Below, piece after piece: positions 16,723 through 22,025 of a stretch of 27,161 nucleotides of DNA. The stretch comes from a virus. Positions within the stretch are counted from its first letter, which is position 1, and every line of letters starts with the position of its first letter. The stretch lies in the IMG/VR virus record IMGVR_UViG_3300029309_000287, positions 1-27,161 of that record; one strand, given 5' to 3'. The translations under genes and the position numbers were made by a program. The notes beneath the pieces were generated by a model. The model saw only the letters and a program-made list of their open reading frames with translations. It searched no databases and was not told the DNA's origin.

Positions 16723-17980
16723 AATCCATCACCGCCTGTACTTGTGGGGCCTTATTACTCGGCCCACTCTCTCTTAAACCTACCGCAAGGTATCGAAACG
16801 CATCGGCTGAGTGACTTGACCAGTCATGAACCGGGGTAGCTCGATACGTCCGCGTTCTATCGTTATACGACCTATGATACTGACGCAAACACTCCAACCC
16901 TTGCTTACACTTATCACGATCAAACCAAAGCCTTGGTATCAGCATCTGAGCCGCATGTATCCCATCCTCAACAGGAAGCTTAGGAACAACCCTAAAATTC
17001 AAACCCAGATCCCAAGCAACCTCTCGTCTACTCTTACCACTCCCCAACTCACGCACCTCTATATCATGCGGTGCATTATGCGTTCCATATAAATACTGCT
17101 TAGAATTAAGAAGCTGGCAATAATGCGGCAACCCCTCATTCCTATTCTCATAATAATCTATTACATGAACAGCACGACCCACGTTCTGCGTAAACCAAAT
17201 CGCCGTACTATCCCCAACACCTAAATCCCACCAGGTATCTACCTTGTGACTAGGATCATAGGGTACATTCGTTACACGACCCCCTATCGTAGCATCTTCC
17301 AACTCCTTGCCATAAATAGCACCAGGCACATTCGCGTTCCAACTACACTCAAACTCCTGAGCATACTGATCTACAGACATCATAGCACGAGCAGCATCCA
17401 ATTCCTCGTCATCCAATATCCCAGTCTCACTCGCCTTGTACACCGCCGACAACCAATCATCACTCGATGCAGCCTGTTCATAAAAATCAAAGAAAGCATT
17501 ATGCCCCTTCGGTGTTCCCACAAATATACAAAATCCCTTCCTATCAGATAATGCCGGCCTTAATACTTCTGGAAACACACTCTCCGGCATGTCAGCAACC
17601 TCGTCCATCACACACCCATCCAAATATATCCCACGTAAACTATCTGGGTTCTCAGCACCCAACAAACTTATCCTACCACCAGTAGGCAAGTCACACCGCA
17701 ACTCCGTCTCATGAAACTTCACATTCGGTATCTTACCAGCAAAATGCTTTAGATAATCCCAAGCCACATTCTTAGCTTGCCTATACGTCGGAGCCATATA
17801 CGCATACCTTGGGTTACTCTTGTTGCTAAGAAGAGAGTGCCTCAATATATGATTGATCGCCCAGACAGTCTTGCCAAACCTTCGATGACATACAACAACA
17901 CCCCACCGCTTCTCTTGCATCTCATTGTGCAACTCCATCTGCAACGGACGCGGCTGATACGGTATCTCTATATGCGTCAC
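16703..17980 (-). CDS. terL: Terminase large subunit
   Basis: 425 aa with both enzymatic domains. ATPase: Walker A CHRRFGKT (residues 31-38, lacking the usual first Gly), Walker B with D126-E127 in GCVMDEVAD, and coupling motif GTPKG (155-159). Nuclease of RNase-H type: D252 in TWWDLGVGD, D306 in HNAPHDIEVRELG, and D393 in SSHSADAFRYLA. Role: ATP-driven packaging motor and DNA cutter acting at the portal. At 425 aa it is shorter than T7 gp19 (586 aa). It starts in an ATGA overlap with the 64-aa gene upstream and overlaps the GNAT gene downstream. Confidence 0.96.
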   Translation of the reverse strand: MTHIEIPYQPRPLQMELHNEMQEKRWGVVVCHRRFGKTVWAINHILRHSLLSNKSNPRYAYMAPTYRQAKNVAWDYLKHFAGKIPNVKFHETELRCDLPTGGRISLLGAENPDSLRGIYLDGCVMDEVADMPESVFPEVLRPALSDRKGFCIFVGTPKGHNAFFDFYEQAASSDDWLSAVYKASETGILDDEELDAARAMMSVDQYAQEFECSWNANVPGAIYGKELEDATIGGRVTNVPYDPSHKVDTWWDLGVGDSTAIWFTQNVGRAVHVIDYYENRNEGLPHYCQLLNSKQYLYGTHNAPHDIEVRELGSGKSRREVAWDLGLNFRVVPKLPVEDGIHAAQMLIPRLWFDRDKCKQGLECLRQYHRSYNDRTRTYRATPVHDWSSHSADAFRYLAVGLRESGPSNKAPQVQAVMDYDPFAA

Positions 17981-18171
17981 TGCCGAACAATCCTCTCCTG
18001 ATCTTCATATATCAATATGCCATTTAACTCTAAGATAGCCTCGTACAGATCAATAAGCAATACCGCAGCCTCAAACTGCTCCCGATGGCTTTCGCCCTCT
18101 ACAACGCTTCTCCGCAGCTCTGAGAGATGACCTAGCATTGCGTGTTGGTCTGGGGTCAGTGTGTGTGGCAC
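17977..18171 (-). CDS. Small helical protein ahead of TerL
   Basis: 64 aa from a GTG start at 18171, with GGAG 8 nt upstream; an internal ATG at 18138 would give 53 aa. The sequence is acidic and helical: HAMLGHLSELRRSVVEGESHREQFEAA then LIDLYEAILELNG. The stop overlaps the TerL ATG, so translation is probably coupled. Family not recognised. Its place between TerS and TerL suggests a packaging accessory, but this is inference from position alone. Confidence 0.6.
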   Translation of the reverse strand: MPHTLTPDQHAMLGHLSELRRSVVEGESHREQFEAAVLLIDLYEAILELNGILIYEDQERIVRQ

Positions 18172-18362
18172 GGTAACTGCTCCGCAGGTATATTATGTAG
18201 TAAGAAGTGGCGCGGTGATTCTGGGAGGGTGGGGGGTCTGTATCGCCAAAAATGCGGCAAACTACAGCAAATACGGCGTTTTGTTAACATAATACATATT
18301 ATGCGAAAACGTTTTGCTCTTCACGCGCGTACCTCGGTCACTCAGGATGTTGGCTAGTGCTT
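18172..18362. other. Noncoding gap between the terminase subunit genes; candidate packaging site
   Basis: These 191 nt contain no credible gene on either strand. They hold the inverted repeat at 18277-18311, a palindrome AAAACGTTTT (18306-18315) overlapping its right arm, and a G-rich stretch GGGAGGGTGGGGGG at 18223-18236. Noncoding DNA inside a terminase operon is unusual and is a classic place for a pac or cos site recognised by TerS. No direct evidence of cutting can be seen here. Confidence 0.4.
18277..18311. repeat. Inverted repeat in the terminase gap
   Basis: Outer arms CGTTTT (18277-18282) and AAAACG (18306-18311) flank inner arms CATAAT (18288-18293) and ATTATG (18298-18303) around ACAT. 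Symmetry is nearly complete apart from a short asymmetric spacer. It could be a protein-binding site, for TerS or a regulator, or an RNA hairpin in the late transcript. It lacks a T-run, so it is not an obvious terminator. Confidence 0.6.
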
Positions 18363-18875
18363 TCAATGCAAGACCTCTTCATCATCATGTGCATTAACAG
18401 CGGTATCCCCTCCGCTCCATGAAATCGTGAAGGTCTGTGCTTGCGGTTGGTCCTCTTTCTTGTCACGTATTCCGAATGGCTGATTACGAGCCGTTGTCCA
18501 TTTCAGTGTATCTATTTCTAAACGCCGTCTGTTTACCTCAGCATTGAGAAACCGCACGTCTCCCTCAGGCAATGGTTCCATTGCAAGCCCATTGATTTTG
18601 TCCGCGTAATACTCAGCTTGGAGAATACGCCCTTTACGATAAAGCGACCACAATTCTTCATCAGCTGCAACAGCCCTGGTTACAGCCCGGTAACTTGGCA
18701 TTGCCTTATCTTTTGTGATGTCCACAAGCGTTTCGCCTGATGCCAGACGATCAACTATCTTTTCCATAATGACTGTGTTTACTGCTCGTCTACTCAATCT
18801 TGATCCCTTCAAAAAGGCCCCTACCGTCGCAGTGTTAAACCTAACCAGGTAGAGGCTAGTTATTGAGGCATACAA
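18363..18875 (-). CDS. Terminase small subunit
   Basis: 170 aa if started at ATG 18875, but that start has no ribosome site. An in-frame TTG at 18797, with GAAGGGA 6 nt upstream, would give SRRAVNTVIMEKIVDRLASGE as the N-terminus and fits the family better, because small terminases usually begin just before a first helix of this kind. The HTH region is about residues 37-75 of the long form: IVDRLASGETLVDITKDKAMPSYRAVTRAVAADEEL, with the pattern G-E-(S/T)-L-x-x-I-x-x-x-x-x-M-P-S. Then come RILQAEYYADKI and FLNAEVNRRRLEIDTLKW, typical of terS proteins of P22-like and other phages. Role: recognises phage DNA for packaging. First gene of the minus-strand virion block. Confidence 0.82.
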   Translation of the reverse strand: MYASITSLYLVRFNTATVGAFLKGSRLSRRAVNTVIMEKIVDRLASGETLVDITKDKAMPSYRAVTRAVAADEELWSLYRKGRILQAEYYADKINGLAMEPLPEGDVRFLNAEVNRRRLEIDTLKWTTARNQPFGIRDKKEDQPQAQTFTISWSGGDTAVNAHDDEEVLH

Positions 18876-18948
18876 AGTTAACAGGCGAAGAACTCTGTAT
18901 ATTTTCTATATAGATCATATCACAATCTAACACAATAAATAATTACTG

Positions 18949-18965
18949 TTGACACAATATGTCAA
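18949..18965. promoter_or_regulatory. Palindromic operator TTGACACAATATGTCAA
   Basis: Perfect 6-bp arms TTGACA and TGTCAA around CAATA; 17 bp in all. It covers the -35 box and part of the spacer of the promoter above. A copy with 15 of 17 identical bases lies at 21997-22013, upstream of the recombination module. This is a likely repressor site, most simply for the HTH protein encoded at 21753-21956. Confidence 0.7.
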
Positions 18966-18976
18966 TTATGTATTAT
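18949..18976 (+). promoter_or_regulatory. Near-consensus sigma70 promoter
   Basis: The -35 box TTGACA (18949-18954, perfect) is followed after 16 nt by -10 TATTAT (18971-18976, one mismatch). It points at the small-gene module that starts at 19006. The -35 box is one arm of a palindrome, so a bound repressor would block it. Transcription probably starts near 18984. Confidence 0.82.
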
Positions 18977-19005
18977 GAAGGCATAACAACAAAGAGGTAT
19001 ACAAA

Positions 19006-19317
19006 ATGAACTTATACAAAGAAGCAATGTCCATTGCAAAAGAAGCTTACGAAGAAACATGTTGCTTTGATGAAGCTTACGACAGAATACACGAAATCTG
19101 TGACAATCACGAAATCAGCATTTATTACGGCAAGGCCATAAACTTTTGCGCTGAACAACATACATATAGAGGTGAAGAATACCTAGAGGACTGTGGAGGC
19201 ATTGCACAAGACGGAGACACATTCGGATCTATCGCTTGTAGAATTGCTTTTGCTACTTTGTTGGTAGCGTCTCAAGATGCGCTTTCAGAATTACAAGATG
19301 ATATGGAGGCCGCATAA
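19006..19317 (+). CDS. Small acidic protein, early module gene 1
   Basis: 103 aa, acidic, mostly helical, with six Cys residues (C19, C20, C32, C48, C63, C78). It starts at the first ATG after the promoter, with AAAGAGG in the leader GAGGTATACAAA. It includes GEEYLEDCGGIAQDGDTFGS and a hydrophobic C-terminal helix (IACRIAFATLLVASQ). No family recognised. First position behind a strong, repressible promoter suggests an early host-takeover or regulatory protein; inference only. The stop overlaps the next ATG (TAATG). Confidence 0.75.
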   Translation: MNLYKEAMSIAKEAYEETCCFDEAYDRIHEICDNHEISIYYGKAINFCAEQHTYRGEEYLEDCGGIAQDGDTFGSIACRIAFATLLVASQDALSELQDDMEAA

Positions 19318-19547
19318 TGAACAGAAAAAAATACATTCTAAACAGAAACGAAGAGTCCAACACAGTTTTAGTTAATAAACTTTGTGCCATTTACGTCAGA
19401 AAATTACTTGATGAACAAAAAATAGTTCAAGAGCATTTTAAAAAAAAGGGTTTTGATGATCCAAAAACTATAGACGTTTTAGATACTTTTTTTTGGAAAT
19501 TCGAAAGTTATTTTCAAAGTTTTGCTACAGAAGAGGATATGTCATGA
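19317..19547 (+). CDS. Small protein, early module gene 2
   Basis: 76 aa, coupled by TAATG to the gene before and ATGA to the gene after. The sequence is rich in Lys, Phe and Glu, with a helix LVNKLCAIYVRKLLDEQKIVQEHFKKKG and a Phe/Trp-rich segment FFWKFESYFQSF. Function and family unknown. No membrane segment or signal peptide. Confidence 0.68.
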   Translation: MNRKKYILNRNEESNTVLVNKLCAIYVRKLLDEQKIVQEHFKKKGFDDPKTIDVLDTFFWKFESYFQSFATEEDMS

Positions 19548-19654
19548 CAATTTCAGAACTCATAACAATCATCAAGAACATCAAACTTACCGACGTTGCC
19601 ATATGCGTTTTAATCTTTGCAATGGTTATCGCATGGCAATTTATAACAATTTGA
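19544..19654 (+). CDS. 36-aa single-span membrane peptide
   Basis: MTISELITIIKNIKLTDVAI and then CVLIFAMVIAWQFITI; 36 aa with one transmembrane segment from about residue 18 to 36. The ATG overlaps the previous stop (ATGA) and has GAGGAT upstream, which supports translation. Short phage membrane peptides in early operons can act on the host membrane, for example in exclusion or lysis timing; nothing here shows which. The reading frame is too short for standard gene calls. Confidence 0.55.
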   Translation: MTISELITIIKNIKLTDVAICVLIFAMVIAWQFITI

Positions 19655-19666
19655 TTGTATCAGATA

Positions 19667-19704
19667 GCACCGTTTAGGCGGTGCGTTCTCATGCAATCGC
19701 ATGA
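19667..19704 (+). repeat. Two adjacent hairpins in the early-module leader
   Basis: GCACCG/CGGTGC (19667-19672 with 19679-19684, loop TTTAGG) is followed closely by TCATGC/GCATGA (19689-19694 with 19699-19704, loop AATC). They lie between the membrane peptide and the 88-aa gene. No T-run follows, so mRNA processing or stability is more likely than termination. Confidence 0.5.
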
Positions 19705-19746
19705 CTTGAGGTATACAAAGAAAGGAAACCAAATTGGAGGTTAAAG

Positions 19747-20013
19747 ATGACTAAACATAAGTTAAAAACACAATTTACAGAGAATGAGCTTTTAGAGCTT
19801 CTGGAGTTCTACAATACCACTAAAACAATCTTAAACGACATGTCAGAGAATTTTAGCACTGACACAAGCAACCTTCACAATTTACAATTTCAAATGCACA
19901 AGGTTCAACAAACGTTTAAGTTTAGGCCAAGAGCTGACGAACATGGCGAGCCTTTATATTATTACGCTGACCACGTTCTAGCTAATCATAAAAAAGCTTA
20001 CTACCCAGAATAG
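19747..20013 (+). CDS. Small charged protein, last gene of early module
   Basis: 88 aa. A GGAGG ribosome site is 7 nt before the ATG, and a GAGGTATACAAA leader like that of the first gene stands at 19709. The N-terminal half is helical (FTENELLELLEFYNTTKTI), then comes a basic stretch KFRPRADEHGEPLYYYADH. Family unknown. A strong terminator follows at once, so it closes the transcription unit. Confidence 0.7.
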   Translation: MTKHKLKTQFTENELLELLEFYNTTKTILNDMSENFSTDTSNLHNLQFQMHKVQQTFKFRPRADEHGEPLYYYADHVLANHKKAYYPE

Positions 20014-20035
20014 ATAACGTCTCAGAGCCACAGAG

Positions 20036-20065
20036 AAGCCCCAGAAATGGGGCTTTTTATTTTTG
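20036..20065 (+). terminator. Rho-independent terminator of the early module
   Basis: A 7-bp stem AAGCCCC/GGGGCTT (20036-20042 with 20049-20055), loop AGAAAT, followed by TTTATTTTTG. It ends plus-strand transcription from 18984 onwards. Read the other way the tail is TTCTCT, weaker, but it may also help stop the converging unit whose last gene ends at 20067. Confidence 0.92.
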
Positions 20066-20066
20066 C

Positions 20067-20513
20067 CTACCCTTGCCTATCTAAACTTAGCTCAAGCCAT
20101 TTCTCAAGCTTCTCCGCGAGTGCTACACGCTGCATAGGGTCTGACATAGTGAACTCTTGAGACACTTCTATAAAATTTTCTGTGGATAGCATCGGTCTTA
20201 GTCTACGTAGGATTTTTTCGATACGCCACGCCAGGGGATCATTCTTCCGTTTCGCCTTGCCAAGTTTGTACCGGGGCTGCATCCTGGTCAACGTCTGCTG
20301 CAGAGCCGACTTAGTCAACGTAGGCAAAACCGAATCACTTGGCTGCTGTAATACAGTGTCTGTGTATACACTGTCTGTATGTATTACAGTGCTATTACTA
20401 TGTATATTATTAGTAGTTTCAGTGTATACACTGTGATTAGCACTGTATTCACTTACACTGTAATCACTATCTCGGTCTGTAGACCTCGCGTTAGCGTACT
20501 TACGTATTGGCAT
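20067..20513 (-). CDS. Protein carrying an internal iteron-like cluster; possible replication protein
   Basis: 148 aa, starting at ATG 20513 and overlapping the previous gene by 14 nt. Residues 13-58 are low-complexity and rich in Ser, Thr, Asp and Tyr with repeated (S/D)SVYT(E/D). Residues 80-105 are basic (YKLGKAKRKNDPLAWRIEKI), and the C-terminal 45 residues are helical (MQRVALAEKLEKWLELSL). The basic helical C-terminal half could bind DNA. Dense repeats inside the first half of the gene recall the way lambda places its origin within gene O. No initiator family is recognised, so a replication role is only suggested by the DNA repeats. Downstream it ends next to the early-module terminator. 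Confidence 0.65.
   Translation of the reverse strand: MPIRKYANARSTDRDSDYSVSEYSANHSVYTETTNNIHSNSTVIHTDSVYTDTVLQQPSDSVLPTLTKSALQQTLTRMQPRYKLGKAKRKNDPLAWRIEKILRRLRPMLSTENFIEVSQEFTMSDPMQRVALAEKLEKWLELSLDRQG
20351..20464. repeat. Iteron-like CACTGT cluster around an AT-rich core; candidate origin
   Basis: Six exact copies of CACTGT or its complement ACAGTG lie at 20353, 20369, 20386, 20429, 20441 and 20456. They include the perfect 14-bp palindrome CAGTGTATACACTG (20420-20433) and a second GTGTATACAC (20362-20371). Between the two halves is an AT-rich stretch, 20392-20419. Iterons beside an easily melted core are the usual build of a theta origin. The repeats also dictate the low-complexity peptide, so a purely coding explanation remains possible. 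Confidence 0.5.
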
Positions 20514-20700
20514 TTGTCAACCCCATATTTTCAGAGTAGGTCAACGTAGGATTTTGAGCACGTTTCTGGATGTAATAATCACTGATCTTTTCCCAACATT
20601 CTGGCTTGTCTGCCGGGTCACAGATCAAATCCCCGGTGGCCAGAATAATCCAGCCACCTCGATTAACATCATGCTCACGACCACAAGCCCGGCAAGCCAT
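20500..20700 (-). CDS. Small Cys-rich, probably zinc-binding protein
   Basis: 66 aa from ATG 20700 (MACRACGREHDVNRGGW), which follows the previous stop by one base (TAGCATG). ATG 20709 would add three residues and overlap the upstream gene. C3-x2-C6, H10 and later Cys residues (ICDPADKPECW) could form a zinc site. The C-terminal third is polar. Phage proteins of this kind are common in replication regions, but the function is unknown. The longer upstream frame to 20781 overlaps its neighbour by 80 nt and is unlikely. Confidence 0.62.
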   Translation of the reverse strand: MACRACGREHDVNRGGWIILATGDLICDPADKPECWEKISDYYIQKRAQNPTLTYSENMGLTNANT

Positions 20701-20701
20701 G

Positions 20702-20899
20702 CTACTCATTCTCAACAACAGTGAAACCACTGCCTCCACACTCCTCACAACAGCGCCTCTCTTCTTTGAGAAAGCCACCATTGTAATAGTCTACGTAGGG
20801 TACTTCTGCCAGGTAAAAACCATCGCCACCGCAATACTTGCAATCCTCAGTTTGAACCTCATACTTTGTACCATTTGATAGCTGATAAACTACAGTCAT
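20702..20899 (-). CDS. Small DnaJ-type zinc-finger protein
   Basis: 65 aa with two CxxCGGxG motifs: CKYCGGDGFY (residues 20-29) and CEECGGSGFT (51-60). That is one complete zinc-binding module of the type found in the DnaJ central domain. There is no J domain. The N-terminal 18 residues form strands (VVYQLSNGTKYEVQ). Small proteins with this module are frequent in phages; a chaperone role should not be assumed, since it may be a nucleic-acid or protein-binding adaptor. Its start overlaps the preceding gene by 4 nt. Confidence 0.72.
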   Translation of the reverse strand: MTVVYQLSNGTKYEVQTEDCKYCGGDGFYLAEVPYVDYYNGGFLKEERRCCEECGGSGFTVVENE

Positions 20900-21123
20900 T
20901 TCGCGCCTCCAACTGTTTTCTTCACAACCACGCCAGCTTGCTCCATTTTACAACAAATCTCATAGATAAATTTCTGTAGTTTTTTTAAATCTTCATATGA
21001 AAGTTTCTCTTCATAATTAGTTTCTGGCCTACTTGTAAGATTTAATATTGATGGATTTCTACTATCATATTCAAACATTACTTGATCTTGTTCATCAAAA
21101 GAAAGTGTTTTGTATTCAAACAT
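20896..21123 (-). CDS. Small phage protein, possible paralogue of the protein at 24303
   Basis: 75 aa. The start at ATG 21123 is chosen because it makes TAATG with the upstream gene; the frame extends to 21147 but overlaps that gene. The N-terminal half looks like beta strands (YKTLSFDEQDQVMFEYD), then come PSILNL and a helix LSYEDLKKLQKFIYEICCKM. The same pattern (strands, YD, PS-x-L, then T/S-x-ED-x-x-K-x-x-x-F) is seen in the plus-strand protein at 24303-24533. Function unknown. Confidence 0.65.
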   Translation of the reverse strand: MFEYKTLSFDEQDQVMFEYDSRNPSILNLTSRPETNYEEKLSYEDLKKLQKFIYEICCKMEQAGVVVKKTVGGAK

Positions 21124-21410
21124 TATTTTGCCCTCCACTTTATACATGACTTACCCCATTTAGTTTTACCACGCTCACCACTGTCAACTACCTTGTCCTG
21201 GTTCTGTAGCTCCGATAAACGTGGCTGCACTGAGCCGTATGGTACGTTCAATAGCTCCGCTATATCTTCCGTTGATAATGATACTGATGTTTTCTCAAGC
21301 AACTGATACACTCGATCACGTATCGTTAGCTTGCCTTTAAAGTTACTGTTCGCCGCTTCTTTGCTTGTGTCGGTCTTTTGGTAACCTACGCCTGTTTGTG
21401 TATATGGCAT
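21123..21410 (-). CDS. Winged-helix DNA-binding protein
   Basis: 95 aa. Residues about 28-92 form a winged helix: KLTIRDRVYQLLEK, then STEDIAELLNVPYGSVQPRL as helix-turn-helix, then SELQNQDKVVDSGERGKTKWG as wing, and a final strand SCIKWRAK. The N-terminus MPYTQTGVGYQKTDTSKEAA is a leader often found in phage winged-helix proteins in replication or regulation regions. Likely a DNA-binding regulator or replication accessory. It starts directly beside the stop of the nuclease gene. Confidence 0.75.
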   Translation of the reverse strand: MPYTQTGVGYQKTDTSKEAANSNFKGKLTIRDRVYQLLEKTSVSLSTEDIAELLNVPYGSVQPRLSELQNQDKVVDSGERGKTKWGKSCIKWRAK

Positions 21411-21749
21411 TTATTCCTCCGTTGTTTTTTTCCAGCCAATCCATTCTAAGAATGTTTCATATGTTTCAATCGGCAGCACAACCAACGTGCGCCCCCGGTC
21501 CTTACGAACAAATAGCATATCGCTACCGTCCTGATCCAAAGCATCATACAAATCCTGGTATGCTCTGGCTCTTCGCTTGCACTCAGCAAGCAAAGCCTGT
21601 TGTGGGCCGATCTTCAAATCACCCGAATAATTCCCTTTGACAGCTCCTGACAACGGAATACGCTCCGCGTCTACACCCCATGATTTATGTAGGTTTACTA
21701 TCTCACGCTCGAAATTTGCGCCCTTATCTCTGCTCGCCTTGCCACCCAT
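21411..21749 (-). CDS. PD-(D/E)XK nuclease, Holliday-junction-resolvase-like
   Basis: 112 aa with AGGTGA upstream of the ATG. The catalytic pattern of the PD-(D/E)XK fold is visible: E14/E16 in FEREIVNLHK, the invariant-type D44 in YSGDLKI, and E56-C-K58 in LLAECKRRA. The N-terminal GKASRDKGANFERE is the usual opening of small archaeal-type and phage resolvase-like nucleases. Likely role: cutting branched recombination or replication intermediates before packaging. It works naturally with the recombination genes encoded in the opposite direction just to its right. Confidence 0.8.
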   Translation of the reverse strand: MGGKASRDKGANFEREIVNLHKSWGVDAERIPLSGAVKGNYSGDLKIGPQQALLAECKRRARAYQDLYDALDQDGSDMLFVRKDRGRTLVVLPIETYETFLEWIGWKKTTEE

Positions 21750-21752
21750 AAA

Positions 21753-21956
21753 TCACCTGTAAAAATCATTGGGCGTAACTTGCCCCATCGTTGCATCTTG
21801 TATTAAATTCATATACTTAGCAGATGGTATCTTGTAATCCTTGTGGTCGATAGGCAAACACCAACGCCGTACAACGGTAGCATGTGGAGCACCTACTTTC
21901 TCAGCTAACTGCTTCAATGTCATGTTCGCGTTTTTACGATATTCTTCTAATTTCAT
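21753..21956 (-). CDS. Small HTH regulator
   Basis: 67 aa. Residues 5-35 (YRKNANMTLKQLAEKVGAPHATVVRRWC) form a helix-turn-helix of the Cro/YdaS kind, and the C-terminal half (IPSAKYMNLIQDATMGQVTPNDFY) is like that of phage Cro-type proteins where the last helix contacts a second subunit. AAGGGG is 8 nt upstream of the ATG, and a TATAGT -10-like box is at 21978-21973. It is transcribed away from the recombination module and lies next to a 17-bp operator copy, so it probably represses its own and neighbouring promoters. Confidence 0.8.
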   Translation of the reverse strand: MKLEEYRKNANMTLKQLAEKVGAPHATVVRRWCLPIDHKDYKIPSAKYMNLIQDATMGQVTPNDFYR

Positions 21957-22025
21957 CTATAAAACCCCTTGACTATATTTGACATATCGTGCATCTTTAA
22001 CACAAAATGTCAAGAGGTATAACAA
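21957..22025. promoter_or_regulatory. Divergent promoter/operator region
   Basis: Between the HTH gene (minus) and the nuclease gene (plus). Plus direction: -35 TTGACA (21979-21984), 18 nt, then CAAAAT (22003-22008) as a weak -10. Minus direction: -10 TATAGT (21978-21973) with a poor -35. Two direct copies of TTGAC(T/A)TAT-type sequence start at 21969 and 21979, and the operator copy is at 21997-22013. The plus leader ends AAGAGGTATAACAAATG, like that of the early module. Confidence 0.65.
21997..22013. promoter_or_regulatory. Second operator copy TTAACACAAAATGTCAA
   Basis: Matches 15 of 17 positions of the palindrome at 18949-18965. It overlaps the candidate -10 box for the recombination module, so a bound protein would repress that promoter. 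Its left arm is degenerate (TTAACA), suggesting weaker binding than at the early-module promoter. Confidence 0.6.

Larger units (their letters stand above)
18876..19005. promoter_or_regulatory. AT-rich divergent region between virion and early modules
   Basis: This 130-nt region separates TerS (minus) from the plus-strand module. It holds the promoter and operator at 18949-18976. The hexamer CACAAT occurs at 18921, 18931 and 18953, spaced 10 and 22 nt, close to one and two helical turns. The palindrome CTATATAG lies near 18905. I find no convincing sigma70 promoter for the virion genes, only weak -10-like TATGAT on the minus strand, so late transcription may need an activator or start elsewhere. 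Confidence 0.55.

Noticed and set aside
18142-18357. Plus-strand 71-aa frame in the terminase gap
   Set aside because: No ribosome site, Cys/Trp/Gly-rich random composition, and it overlaps the minus-strand small gene.
20351-20464. CRISPR array
   Set aside because: Repeats are short palindromic hexamers with irregular spacing, not 23-40-nt repeats with regular spacers; no cas genes nearby.
20702-20899. Full DnaJ chaperone
   Set aside because: Only a zinc-finger module is present; no J domain or substrate-binding domain.
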